Shown here one piece after another: positions 22,019-31,059 of a stretch of DNA of 64,000 nt; the first letter of the stretch is position 1; every line of letters begins with the position of its first letter. The position numbers and the translations under genes are program-made. Source of the DNA: Gammaproteobacteria bacterium (lineage in GTDB: Bacteria > Pseudomonadota > Gammaproteobacteria > Thiohalomonadales > Thiohalomonadaceae); the NCBI GenBank assembly GCA_024709225.1, contig JANJXC010000042.1, positions 1-64,000 on the forward strand, written 5' to 3'. The notes beneath the pieces are model-generated. The model made no database searches, was not told the DNA's origin, and worked only from the letters and a program-made list of their open reading frames with translations.

Positions 22019-22606
22019 TCAGGGCGCGCATTCCAGAGCCGTGTTGTTTGCGGTTTTGTTTGCCAGGCGCACCCGCCCGCTTTTGGCGATGATGAGCGCT
22101 TTGGCTGCAGTCGCACCACGTTGGTCGCAAAAGATGAAGGTGCCGTTACTACTGGCGCGACCGTTTGGGTAGTAGATGACATAGTTGCTGCTGGGGAAGG
22201 CATTCCAGGCCAGTGTTTGCTGGGGTTCCAGCGGGGCTTGCGCCCTAAGCAGTGACTCCCCCTCGTCCCAGGACTTGTTCCCGTTGTCATCCACGTAGAC
22301 CAGCCAACCGTCGTGCCACGCCTGGCTGGTGTTGCAGCCGTTCTCAGGAGTGCCCTTGCAGATAATTGCGGCATTGTTGCGTTTGATGGCCTCACTACGG
22401 GTGTAATGCAGGGCGCTGACGAGCGTATTGACCGCGGTGGTGAGTCGGCTGTTCTGAATGAGCTCAGCAAATGATGGCACTACTATCCCCATGAGCACCA
22501 TCGCAATAGCGATCGTGACAATGAGTTCAGTGAGTGTATAGCCTTGTTGCGGCTTTACAGCGCGGCGGCTGAGCGCAGGTGAGGCGGGATTAAAGATGAC
22601 GTCCAT
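22019..22606 (-). CDS. Type IV pilus pseudopilin, FimT/GspH family
   Basis: A 195-residue minor pilin-like protein. The prepilin peptidase site is QQG-YTLTELIVTIAIAMVL near residue 21, with Glu at position 5 of the mature protein, followed by the hydrophobic N-terminal helix. The globular part has the GspH/FimT pattern NSRLTTAVNTLVSALHYTRSEAIKR and paired cysteines (CKGTPENGC; FIFCDQRG). It stands alone; no other pilus genes are near. The start may be a little downstream, since no strong ribosome site precedes ATG 22606. A short ATACCCA/TGGGTAT inverted repeat (22610-22632) lies just upstream. Confidence 0.88.
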   Translation of the reverse strand: MDVIFNPASPALSRRAVKPQQGYTLTELIVTIAIAMVLMGIVVPSFAELIQNSRLTTAVNTLVSALHYTRSEAIKRNNAAIICKGTPENGCNTSQAWHDGWLVYVDDNGNKSWDEGESLLRAQAPLEPQQTLAWNAFPSSNYVIYYPNGRASSNGTFIFCDQRGATAAKALIIAKSGRVRLANKTANNTALECAP

Positions 22607-22707
22607 GTCATACCCACATCCATGTTGGGTATAACCATACTGTAGTCGGACGCTTGTTTGAAGTGCCGAGCTGTCAGCACTTGCTGGAATTAAATGTCAG
22701 ATTTTTC

Positions 22708-23898
22708 CTATTTTTCACCGAAGAGATCGCTGAGGCGCTGCAGGGCATTGCGCAGATTATCCAGCGAAGTCGCAAAAGACAGGCGCATATAGCCCTCGCT
22801 GCCGAAGGCTGAACCGGGTACCAGGGCTACGCCGGTGCGATTGAGGATGTATTCGCCCAGTTCGATGTCGTTGGCGATCTCGCCATGCGCCGCGATGATG
22901 CTGCGCATGTCCATGAAGGAGTAAAAGGCGCCCTGCGACGGCAGGCAGTTGATACCCTTGATGCGGTTCAGGCCGGCGACGACGAAGTCGTGGCGCTCCT
23001 TGAAGGCCTTGAGCATCGTCTTGATGCAGTTCTGATCGCCGTTGAGCGCGACCTCTGCTGCCACCTGGGAGATGGAGGTGGGGTTGGAGGTGCTCTGCGA
23101 CTGGATGTTCTTCATGGCCTCGATGAGCTTGTCCGGACCTGCGGCATAGCCGATGCGCCAGCCGGTCATGGAGTAGGCCTTGGATACGCCGTTGAGGACG
23201 ATGGTACGGTCATACAGGTCCGGGCAGGCGTTGAGGATGTTGGCGAACGGATCGTCGGTCCACAGAATGTGCTCGTACATGTCATCGGAGGCGATCAGCA
23301 CCTGCGGATGACCGCGTAGCACTTCGCCCAGGGCGGCCAGTTCGCCCTTGCTGTAGGCGACGCCGGTGGGGTTGGACGGGCTGTTCAGCACCACCAGGCG
23401 GGTGCGCGGGGTGATTGCCGCCTCCAGCTGGGCCGGGGTGATCTTGAAGCCCTGCTCCAGACCGGCCTCGATGATCACCGGTACGCCTTCGGCCAGCAGC
23501 ACCATGTCGGGGTAGGACACCCAGTAGGGAGCGGGGATGATAACCTCGTCGCCTGCATCCAGCAGGGCCTGGGCCAGGTTGTAGAAACTCTGCTTGCCGC
23601 CGCAGGAAACCAGGACCTGTTTCGGGGTGTAGTTCAGGCCGTTGTCGCGGGCGAATTTGCCGATAATGGCCTTTTTCAGCCCCGGCGTGCCGTCCACGGC
23701 GGTATACTTGGTGAACCCGTTGCGGATGGCTTCGATGGCCGCCTGCTTGATGTGCTCGGGGGTGTCGAAGTCCGGCTCACCGGCACCGAGACCGATAATA
23801 TCCTTGCCCTGGGCCTTCAGTTCCTGGGCGCGCGCGGTGACCGCCAGGGTGGGGGAAGGCTTGATGCTCTGAACGCGCTTGGACAATTGGATCTCCAC
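22708..23898 (-). CDS. aspC: Aspartate aminotransferase (class I, 1-gamma type)
   Basis: A 396-residue PLP enzyme interconverting aspartate/2-oxoglutarate and oxaloacetate/glutamate. Motifs are GLGAGEPDFDTPEHIKQA (about residue 38), NSPSNPTGVAYS (about 175) and the PLP lysine segment GVSKAYSMTGWRIGYAAGP (about 237). RLSFATS near the end holds the substrate-binding Arg. It resembles the Thermus/Rhizobium type rather than E. coli AspC, and some of these also act on prephenate. It is divergent from uvrB. Confidence 0.93.
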   Translation of the reverse strand: MEIQLSKRVQSIKPSPTLAVTARAQELKAQGKDIIGLGAGEPDFDTPEHIKQAAIEAIRNGFTKYTAVDGTPGLKKAIIGKFARDNGLNYTPKQVLVSCGGKQSFYNLAQALLDAGDEVIIPAPYWVSYPDMVLLAEGVPVIIEAGLEQGFKITPAQLEAAITPRTRLVVLNSPSNPTGVAYSKGELAALGEVLRGHPQVLIASDDMYEHILWTDDPFANILNACPDLYDRTIVLNGVSKAYSMTGWRIGYAAGPDKLIEAMKNIQSQSTSNPTSISQVAAEVALNGDQNCIKTMLKAFKERHDFVVAGLNRIKGINCLPSQGAFYSFMDMRSIIAAHGEIANDIELGEYILNRTGVALVPGSAFGSEGYMRLSFATSLDNLRNALQRLSDLFGEK

Positions 23899-23984
23899 CG
23901 GTTTCCTCGACAGAAAAGTTGAAAATAAAACCGCCCTAATATATCCGAACCGCAGCCGTTCCTGAATCCCCCAAGCATCGAATC

Positions 23985-26009
<2,025 letters not shown>

Positions 26010-26089
26010 GATGCCTGATATGATGCACAGCGCGTTCCACAGCCTGCAGAAAAGATGTGTGTCTGTAAAATCAATCGATTACGGCACAT

Positions 26090-26117
26090 TTGACTGTGTT
26101 CGTCGAACCGGTATAAT
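26090..26117 (+). promoter_or_regulatory. Strong promoter of tRNA-Val
   Basis: TTGACT (26090-26095), a 16-nt spacer and a perfect TATAAT (26112-26117). The GC-rich GGCGCGC that follows is a discriminator typical of stringently controlled stable-RNA promoters. The tRNA begins 18 nt after the -10. Confidence 0.85.
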
Positions 26118-26134
26118 GGCGCGCTTCTGACGAC

Positions 26135-26211
26135 AGGCGTGTAGCTCAGCTGGTTAGAGCACCACCTTGACATGGTGGGGGTCGTTGGTTCGAGTCCAAT
26201 CACGCCTACCA
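26135..26211 (+). tRNA. tRNA-Val (GAC)
   Basis: A 77-nt cloverleaf. Acceptor AGGCGTG pairs with CACGCCT, with discriminator A and encoded CCA (26209-26211). D-arm is GCTC-AGCTGGTTA-GAGC, anticodon arm CCACC-TTGACAT-GGTGG with anticodon GAC, and T-arm GTTGG-TTCGAGT-CCAAT. Confidence 0.97.
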
Positions 26212-26222
26212 ATTCATACTCC

Positions 26223-26253
26223 AAGGCCCCGCTCTAGCGGGGCTTTGCATTTT
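26223..26253 (+). terminator. Rho-independent terminator of tRNA-Val
   Basis: The arm starting AAGGCCCCGC (26223-26232) pairs with GCGGGGCTTT (26237-26246), one G-U pair, over a 4-nt TCTA loop. TTT and, further on, GCATTTT follow. Confidence 0.8.
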
Positions 26254-26259
26254 GGCCAT

Positions 26260-26301
26260 GGATGGACTTATGCCGCAGAGGTCATGGCTGGCCGGGAGCG
26301 G
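26260..26301 (+). repeat. Dispersed 42-nt element, copy A
   Basis: This stretch aligns without gaps to 42526-42567. By my base-by-base comparison 36 of 42 positions agree, including a 17-nt identical core GGATGGACTTATGCCGC and an identical end (GGGAGCGG). Both copies lie directly behind an intrinsic terminator and before a plus-strand gene. The function is unknown. Small flanking pairings (CCATG 26256-26260 with CATGG 26283-26287) suggest an RNA structure. Confidence 0.6.
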
Positions 26302-26316
26302 CGAGCGGGGTAGGTC

Positions 26317-26976
26317 GTGCGCAGGTCCGCTGCCGCCGTCGGGGCCGACGGCTTCAAGATGTTGTTCATTTCCACCCTGGTAATCCTGGGCAGCGGCAGT
26401 ATTTCCCTGTGGCTGGTGCTGCGCCGGGTTCTCGCCGTCGGCCGCGCCACGCCCAGCCAGGTGGAGTCTGCTGCCACGGTGCTGGTGCCCGGCGTGCGAC
26501 TGGTGCAGGGGAAGGTCGGCGCAGATTTCCGCCTGCGGCTGGAGCGGGCCCTGGTCCTGCATGGCACCGGTGCCGAGGTGCTGCTGCTGCTGGGCGGAGT
26601 GACCGGTCCCGGCGGGGTGAGCGAGGCGGCTCGGGGGGCCGACTATCTGCGCGCGCGCGGCGTGCCGGCCGGTGCCTTGTGCCTGGAAGAGCGCTCGCGT
26701 CATACCCTGGAAAACCTGCGCCATGCGCGCGAACTGCTCGGCAGCACCGCTGCGGTGACCATTGTTTCCAATCGCTATCACCTGGCGCGCCTTGGCGTGA
26801 TGGCCGAGGGACTGGGGCTGACGCACAGGCTGTGTGCGGCCGAACCGCACTGGCACTGGTCAGTGCCGGTGATCGGGCGGCTGCTGCTGGAGGCCTTTTA
26901 TGTGCACTGGTATCTGACCGGTCGCCACTGGGCGCGCCTGGTGCGCGACCGCGCCAGTCAGGCGCGCATCAGTTGA
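26317..26976 (+). CDS. YdcF/SanA-like (DUF218, ElyC family) membrane protein
   Basis: A 219-residue protein. One N-terminal transmembrane segment (MLFISTLVILGSGSISLWLV) precedes a Rossmann-like DUF218 domain, seen in AATVLVPGVRL, VLLLLGGVTGPGGVSEAA, LEERSRHTLENLRHAREL and VSNRYHLARLGVMAEGLGL. Family members (ElyC, SanA, YdcF) are implicated in envelope or peptidoglycan functions, but the chemistry is not settled. I kept GTG 26317, preceded by a GGGG stretch; ATG 26359 is an alternative that begins at the membrane helix. Confidence 0.75.
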   Translation: MRRSAAAVGADGFKMLFISTLVILGSGSISLWLVLRRVLAVGRATPSQVESAATVLVPGVRLVQGKVGADFRLRLERALVLHGTGAEVLLLLGGVTGPGGVSEAARGADYLRARGVPAGALCLEERSRHTLENLRHARELLGSTAAVTIVSNRYHLARLGVMAEGLGLTHRLCAAEPHWHWSVPVIGRLLLEAFYVHWYLTGRHWARLVRDRASQARIS

Positions 26977-27009
26977 GTGTGTCACGCCATGGCTGGCGGT
27001 TGTGGCCGA

Positions 27010-27037
27010 TTGAGTTCGGGGTGCGAAACTATATAAT
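27010..27037 (+). promoter_or_regulatory. Sigma-70-type promoter of the aryl-polyene-type operon
   Basis: TTGAGT (27010-27015), 16-nt spacer, perfect TATAAT (27032-27037). Transcription would start near 27044, about 70 nt before the ACP start. It is the only good promoter I see before the 10-kb run of overlapping genes. Confidence 0.75.
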
Positions 27038-27115
27038 TCTCCGACCGCGCACCAGGCGGGCTTCTGCGCGCGTCGATTTGCAATGCTCATAACTACAACC
27101 GGAAGGATGCTGCAC

Positions 27116-27385
27116 ATGTCCGAGCTGACCCCGTTGGAACACGAAGTCGGGCAACTGATCATCGATACCCTGAATCTGGAGGATATCGCGGTGGCCGACA
27201 TCGAGGTGGAGGCACCGCTGTTCCGCGAGGGGCTGGGACTGGATTCCATCGATGCGCTGGAGCTGGCGCTGGCCATTTCCCGACAGTACGGTTTTCAGCT
27301 GCGTTCCGATGATGAAAATAATACCCATATCTTTTCCTCCCTGCGTGCCCTGGCCGCGCACATCGCTGCCCACCGCGTGAAATGA
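27116..27385 (+). CDS. Acyl carrier protein of the aryl-polyene-type cluster (ApeE-like)
   Basis: An 89-residue ACP. The phosphopantetheine-attachment serine lies in GLGLDSIDALELALAIS (Ser about residue 43). ATG 27116 has AAGGA at 27103-27107. The sequence (LIIDTLNLEDI, DLAPLF-type turn EAPLFREGLGLDS) resembles the ApeE type of carrier in aryl-polyene clusters rather than the fatty-acid AcpP. It starts a chain of genes that overlap by 4 nt. Only one ACP is found, whereas aryl-polyene clusters usually have two. Confidence 0.87.
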   Translation: MSELTPLEHEVGQLIIDTLNLEDIAVADIEVEAPLFREGLGLDSIDALELALAISRQYGFQLRSDDENNTHIFSSLRALAAHIAAHRVK

Positions 27386-27996
27386 GCGTGGCGCGGCGCG
27401 CCTCCGTGCTGTTGCTGATCGCCTATCCCGTCGCCGTACACTACGGCGTGATCTTTGCCGACTATGGCCCAGCCGTGCTCGTGCTGGCGGCCATTGCCGG
27501 TATGCTGGCCGGGCAGCGGCCGGGGGGATTTCGCGTGTTGCCCGCACTGGTTGCCGTGTTGCTGGTAGTGCTGGTGGCGCGGGCACTGGCCGATCATTTT
27601 GCCCTGCTGCTGTGGCCGCCCTTGTTGATCTATTTTGGTTTGGCGATGCTGTTTGCCCTGAGTCTGTTGCCCGGGCGGCAGGCGCTGGTGACGCGTATCG
27701 CGACATTGCTCGATGGTGAACTGGATACGGCCGCGCTGCGCTATACCCGCCGCGTGACTGCAGCCTGGGCGCTGTTTCTGGCACTGCTGGGCATGATCAG
27801 TCTGGGGCTGGCCTGCTGCGGCAGTCGCGAGCTGTGGTCGCTGTTCACCAACCTGCTGGGCTATGGACTGATCCTGGTTTTCTTTGCTGCCGAATTTGCC
27901 CTGCGGCGCCGCTGCCTGCCGCAACTTCCGCGTCGCAGTTTCGCCGGCTTCATGGCGGCGATGGTGCGTCTCGATCCCAGGAGCTGGCGCCAGTGA
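27382..27996 (+). CDS. COG4648-type integral membrane protein (ApeG-like)
   Basis: A 204-residue protein with about six to seven hydrophobic segments (ASVLLLIAYPVAVHYGVI, AVLVLAAIAGMLAG, LPALVAVLLVVLVARAL, LLWPPLLIYFGLAMLFAL, WALFLALLGMISLGLAC, LLGYGLILVFFAAEFAL) and a basic C-terminus. Proteins of this family sit in aryl-polyene and flexirubin clusters next to the ACP and ligase. Their role in export or assembly is not established. It overlaps the ACP gene by 4 nt (ATGA). Confidence 0.75.
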   Translation: MSVARRASVLLLIAYPVAVHYGVIFADYGPAVLVLAAIAGMLAGQRPGGFRVLPALVAVLLVVLVARALADHFALLLWPPLLIYFGLAMLFALSLLPGRQALVTRIATLLDGELDTAALRYTRRVTAAWALFLALLGMISLGLACCGSRELWSLFTNLLGYGLILVFFAAEFALRRRCLPQLPRRSFAGFMAAMVRLDPRSWRQ

Positions 27997-29333
27997 CGGA
28001 GGAGAGGCTGCCGCTGACGCTCCATGCACCGCAGGACATCATCACCTGGCATCAGGGGCGGCCGATCCGTTGCGCGGAATTTCTGGCCCGGGCCGCGGCG
28101 CTGGCGGCGACACTGCCGCCGGCGGGGCATGCGGTGAATCTGTGCGAGGACCGCTATCTGTTCCTGCTGGCCTTTGCCGCCTTGCTGTTGCGTGGTCAGG
28201 TCAATCTGCTGCCACCCAATCGCGCCCCGCGCGTGGTGGAGGAGGTGGCCGCCGCATTTCCCGGCAGTTACTGTCTGGTGGAGCGGCCGCAGGCCGAGCT
28301 TGCGCTGGCGCAACATGTCGTGGACGTGCACTTGCCCGCAGTGGATGTGGCAGTGCCGGCCTTGATCCCGGCAGCGCAGTTGGCGGTGATCATCTTTACC
28401 TCGGGCAGCACGGGCACGCCGCGCCCCCACGGCAAATACTGGGGTGATCTGGTGCGTGGTGCGGCGCGGGCGCGCGCACGCTTTGCGCTGGCGCGCCATG
28501 CCGGCGGCACCCTCGTCGCCACGGTGCCGCCGCAACACATGTTTGGCCTTGAATTCACCATCCTGCAGCCGCTGTTGAGCGGGCTGGCCGTGTATGGCGG
28601 GCGGCCATTCTTTCCAGAAGATCTGCGCCAGGCGCTGGAGGAGGCGCCGGCGCCACGTGTGCTGATAACCACACCGGTACATCTGCGCGCCTGCACGGCG
28701 GCACAGCTGCACTGGCCCGCTACTTCCCTGATCATCAGCGCCACTGCGCCACTGTCCGCCGAGCTGGCGGCGGCGGCAGAGCAGACCTACGGCTGCGAGG
28801 TGCGCGAGGTCTACGGTTGTACTGAAACCGGCGCCATCGCCAGTCGCCGCACCGTCGCCGGGCCGCTCTGGCATCCCTATGACGGTGTGCAGCTGCACTG
28901 CGCCGACGGGCACTGCACGGCGGTAGCCGATTTTCTGCGCGAACCGATACTACTGAACGACATCATCGAACAGCAGGCGGACGGTTTTGTTCTGCGCGGC
29001 CGCGATAGCGACATGGTGAATATCGGTGGCAAGCGTGCCTCCCTCGGTGATCTTGTCCAACGGGTTCTCAGCATCCCCGGCGTGCACGATGCGGCATTGC
29101 TGCTGCTCGATGGCGACAGCCAGCGCGGTGGCCGTCTGTGTGCGTTGGTGGTGGCGCCGGAATTGACGGAACAGGCCATATTCGCGGCCCTGCGGCCGCG
29201 CCTGGACGAGGTGTTCCTGCCGCGGCCGCTGTATCGCGTGACGCGCCTGCCGCGCAATGACAGCGGCAAACTTCCCCGTGGAGAACTGCTGGCCCTGCTG
29301 GAACAGTTGAGGAGCGGTGATGGAGTACAGTGA
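27993..29333 (+). CDS. AMP-dependent acyl/aryl ligase (ApeH-like)
   Basis: A 446-residue ANL-superfamily enzyme that should activate an aryl or acyl acid as adenylate and load it on the ACP. The P-loop-like FTSGSTGTPRPHGK is near residue 132, the A5 motif is EVYGCTETGAIASRR (about 272), and GRDSDMVNIGGKRASLGD (about 335) is the hinge region. The C-terminal LPRNDSGKLPRGEL carries the catalytic lysine. Start GTG 27993 overlaps the previous stop (GTGA) and follows AGGAG (27979-27983). Confidence 0.85.
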   Translation: MTEERLPLTLHAPQDIITWHQGRPIRCAEFLARAAALAATLPPAGHAVNLCEDRYLFLLAFAALLLRGQVNLLPPNRAPRVVEEVAAAFPGSYCLVERPQAELALAQHVVDVHLPAVDVAVPALIPAAQLAVIIFTSGSTGTPRPHGKYWGDLVRGAARARARFALARHAGGTLVATVPPQHMFGLEFTILQPLLSGLAVYGGRPFFPEDLRQALEEAPAPRVLITTPVHLRACTAAQLHWPATSLIISATAPLSAELAAAAEQTYGCEVREVYGCTETGAIASRRTVAGPLWHPYDGVQLHCADGHCTAVADFLREPILLNDIIEQQADGFVLRGRDSDMVNIGGKRASLGDLVQRVLSIPGVHDAALLLLDGDSQRGGRLCALVVAPELTEQAIFAALRPRLDEVFLPRPLYRVTRLPRNDSGKLPRGELLALLEQLRSGDGVQ

Positions 29334-29619
29334 AGAGTGCGTCATCGCTGCCGCGCATCCGGCCTTGCCGGGGCACTTCCCGGGGCAACCCGTGGTGCCG
29401 GGTGTGGTGCTGCTGGAGCAGGTGTTGCGCGCAGCCACCCGTGCCGGCATCGCCGTGCCGGTGTGTGCACTGCCGCAGGTGAAGTTCATCGAGCCGCTGT
29501 TGCCGGCGCAGCCGTTTACCATCTGCCTGCGCAGCGATCGCCCCGGCCGTCTGCGCTTTGAATGCATGCGTGAGGGCCGTGTCTTTGCCAGTGGCCTGCT
29601 GCAGACGGAGCAGCCATGA
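29320..29619 (+). CDS. Hotdog-fold dehydratase (ApeI-like, FabA/FabZ family)
   Basis: A 99-residue single hotdog domain. The family motif HPALPGHFPGQPVVPGVVLL, with the catalytic His and the P-G-V-V helix start, lies at residues 14-33. It should dehydrate 3-hydroxyacyl-ACP during polyene extension. It overlaps the ligase gene by 14 nt. The start is ATG 29320 (GTG 29317 immediately before is an alternative), with GGAG at 29311. Confidence 0.8.
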   Translation: MEYSEECVIAAAHPALPGHFPGQPVVPGVVLLEQVLRAATRAGIAVPVCALPQVKFIEPLLPAQPFTICLRSDRPGRLRFECMREGRVFASGLLQTEQP

Positions 29620-30512
29620 CGGCGACCAGCTGGCAGGCACAGCGCGAGCGGGGTTCGCCCTGGGCGCTGCGCCTGATCTTGTGGATCGCATTGCGCCTCG
29701 GCCGCGCCCCAGCGCGTCTGCTGCTTTATCCCATCACGCTGTATTTCTTTCTCAACGGCCGCAGCGCGCGCGAGGCTTCGCGCCATTATCTTGCACGTGT
29801 GCTCGGCCGTGCGCCGACCCTGGGCGAGCGGCTGCATCACATCCACTGCTTTTCCGCCACCATCCTCGATCGGGTGTTTTTCCTCAGCGGCCAGTTCGCG
29901 CGGTTCGATGTGCGCGTGCACGGTGCCGAGGTGATTGAGGCACAGGCCGACAGTGGCCAGGGCTGTCTGCTGCTCAGTGCCCATGTGGGCAGTTTCGATG
30001 CCCTGCGTACTCTTGGCGTGGAGCAGTACCACCTGCCCATCAAGATACTGATGTTCCCCGACCACAACGGCTTCATCACGGCGCTGCTGCATACCTTGAA
30101 TCCGTCCCTGCTCGACACCGTTATCCCCCTCGGTGGCATCGATACCCTGTTGCGGGTGCAGGAGACCGTGGCGCAGGGCGGGATGGTCGGCATGCTGGGT
30201 GATCGGGTGGGTGCAGGGGGCAAAACCGTGCCATGCCGCTTTCTTGGTGCCGAGGCGCCGTTCCCCATTGGCGCAGCACAACTGGCGGCGGTGCTGCACA
30301 TCCCGGTAATTCTGGTGTTCGGTCTGTATCGCGGCGGCAACCGCTATGATCTGCACTGCGAGCGTTTCGATGCGCCCCTGCCGCAAAACCGGCGCGAGCG
30401 CGAGGCGGCGCTGGGCGCTTGGACCCAGGCCTATGCAGCGCGGCTGGAGCATTATGTGCGCAGCGCGCCCTACAACTGGTTCAATTTCTATGACTTCTGG
30501 CGGCAGGATTAA
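29616..30512 (+). CDS. LpxL/HtrB-like lysophospholipid acyltransferase
   Basis: A 298-residue membrane-associated acyltransferase. An N-terminal hydrophobic segment (LRLILWIALRLG; LLLYPITLYFFL) precedes GCLLLSAHVGSFDALRTLG, a variant of the HxxxxD active site (His...Asp) near residue 123. GMLGDRVGAGGKTV and FPIGAAQLAAVLHIPVI follow, as in LpxL/LpxM. In aryl-polyene clusters such enzymes are thought to place the finished polyene on a lipid anchor. It overlaps its neighbours by 4 and 23 nt. Confidence 0.82.
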   Translation: MTATSWQAQRERGSPWALRLILWIALRLGRAPARLLLYPITLYFFLNGRSAREASRHYLARVLGRAPTLGERLHHIHCFSATILDRVFFLSGQFARFDVRVHGAEVIEAQADSGQGCLLLSAHVGSFDALRTLGVEQYHLPIKILMFPDHNGFITALLHTLNPSLLDTVIPLGGIDTLLRVQETVAQGGMVGMLGDRVGAGGKTVPCRFLGAEAPFPIGAAQLAAVLHIPVILVFGLYRGGNRYDLHCERFDAPLPQNRREREAALGAWTQAYAARLEHYVRSAPYNWFNFYDFWRQD

Positions 30513-31059
30513 GCTGTTCCTCGTGCTGTGGGCCCTGGTGCCGCTGCCTGCAGCGGCGCAATGGGATGCTGCGCAGCTGCTGGCCGCACTGGCCGGCGCT
30601 GTACCGGAGCGCATTGCCTACAGCGAGACACGCCGCCTGGCCTATCTGGATATGCCGCTCACCAGCACCGGCGAACTGGAGTTCCGTCCCCCCGACTGGC
30701 TGCGGCGCAGTGTGCAGGGCAGTGGCGAGAGCTATGTCATCACCGGTGATGCGGTGCGCATCGAAGGCAACGGCGCCCGCCGCGAGGTTCCGCTCGATCT
30801 GCACCCGGCGCTGCGTGCCTTTGCCGAATCCCTGCGTGCCACCCTGGCCGGCGATCTGCCGCGGCTGCAACGCTACTTCACCGTCGAACTGCAGGGTAGC
30901 GAGCCTGCCTGGCGTCTGCACCTGCGGCCGCGTGACGCCAGTGTGGCCAGCGTGATCCAATCCATTGAATTGAGTGGCAACGGCACGACACTGCGACGCA
31001 TCGAGACCCGCGAGGCCGGCGGCGATGTGACCATCACCGAACTCAAGGGCGGCGCATGA
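30490..31059 (+). CDS. LolA-like periplasmic outer-membrane lipoprotein carrier
   Basis: A 189-residue protein with a cleavable Sec signal (RIKLFLVLWALVPLPAAAQ, cleavage near residue 21). The mature part has the LolA-type order ERIAYSETRRLAYLDMPLTS, GELEFRPPDWLRRSVQG and the final SGNGTTLRRIETREAGGD. The start is inferred at ATG 30490, inside the end of the acyltransferase gene, because it places the signal peptide at the N-terminus. In this cluster type it is thought to ferry the polyene-lipid across the periplasm with the MMPL exporter. Confidence 0.78.
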   Translation: MTSGGRIKLFLVLWALVPLPAAAQWDAAQLLAALAGAVPERIAYSETRRLAYLDMPLTSTGELEFRPPDWLRRSVQGSGESYVITGDAVRIEGNGARREVPLDLHPALRAFAESLRATLAGDLPRLQRYFTVELQGSEPAWRLHLRPRDASVASVIQSIELSGNGTTLRRIETREAGGDVTITELKGGA

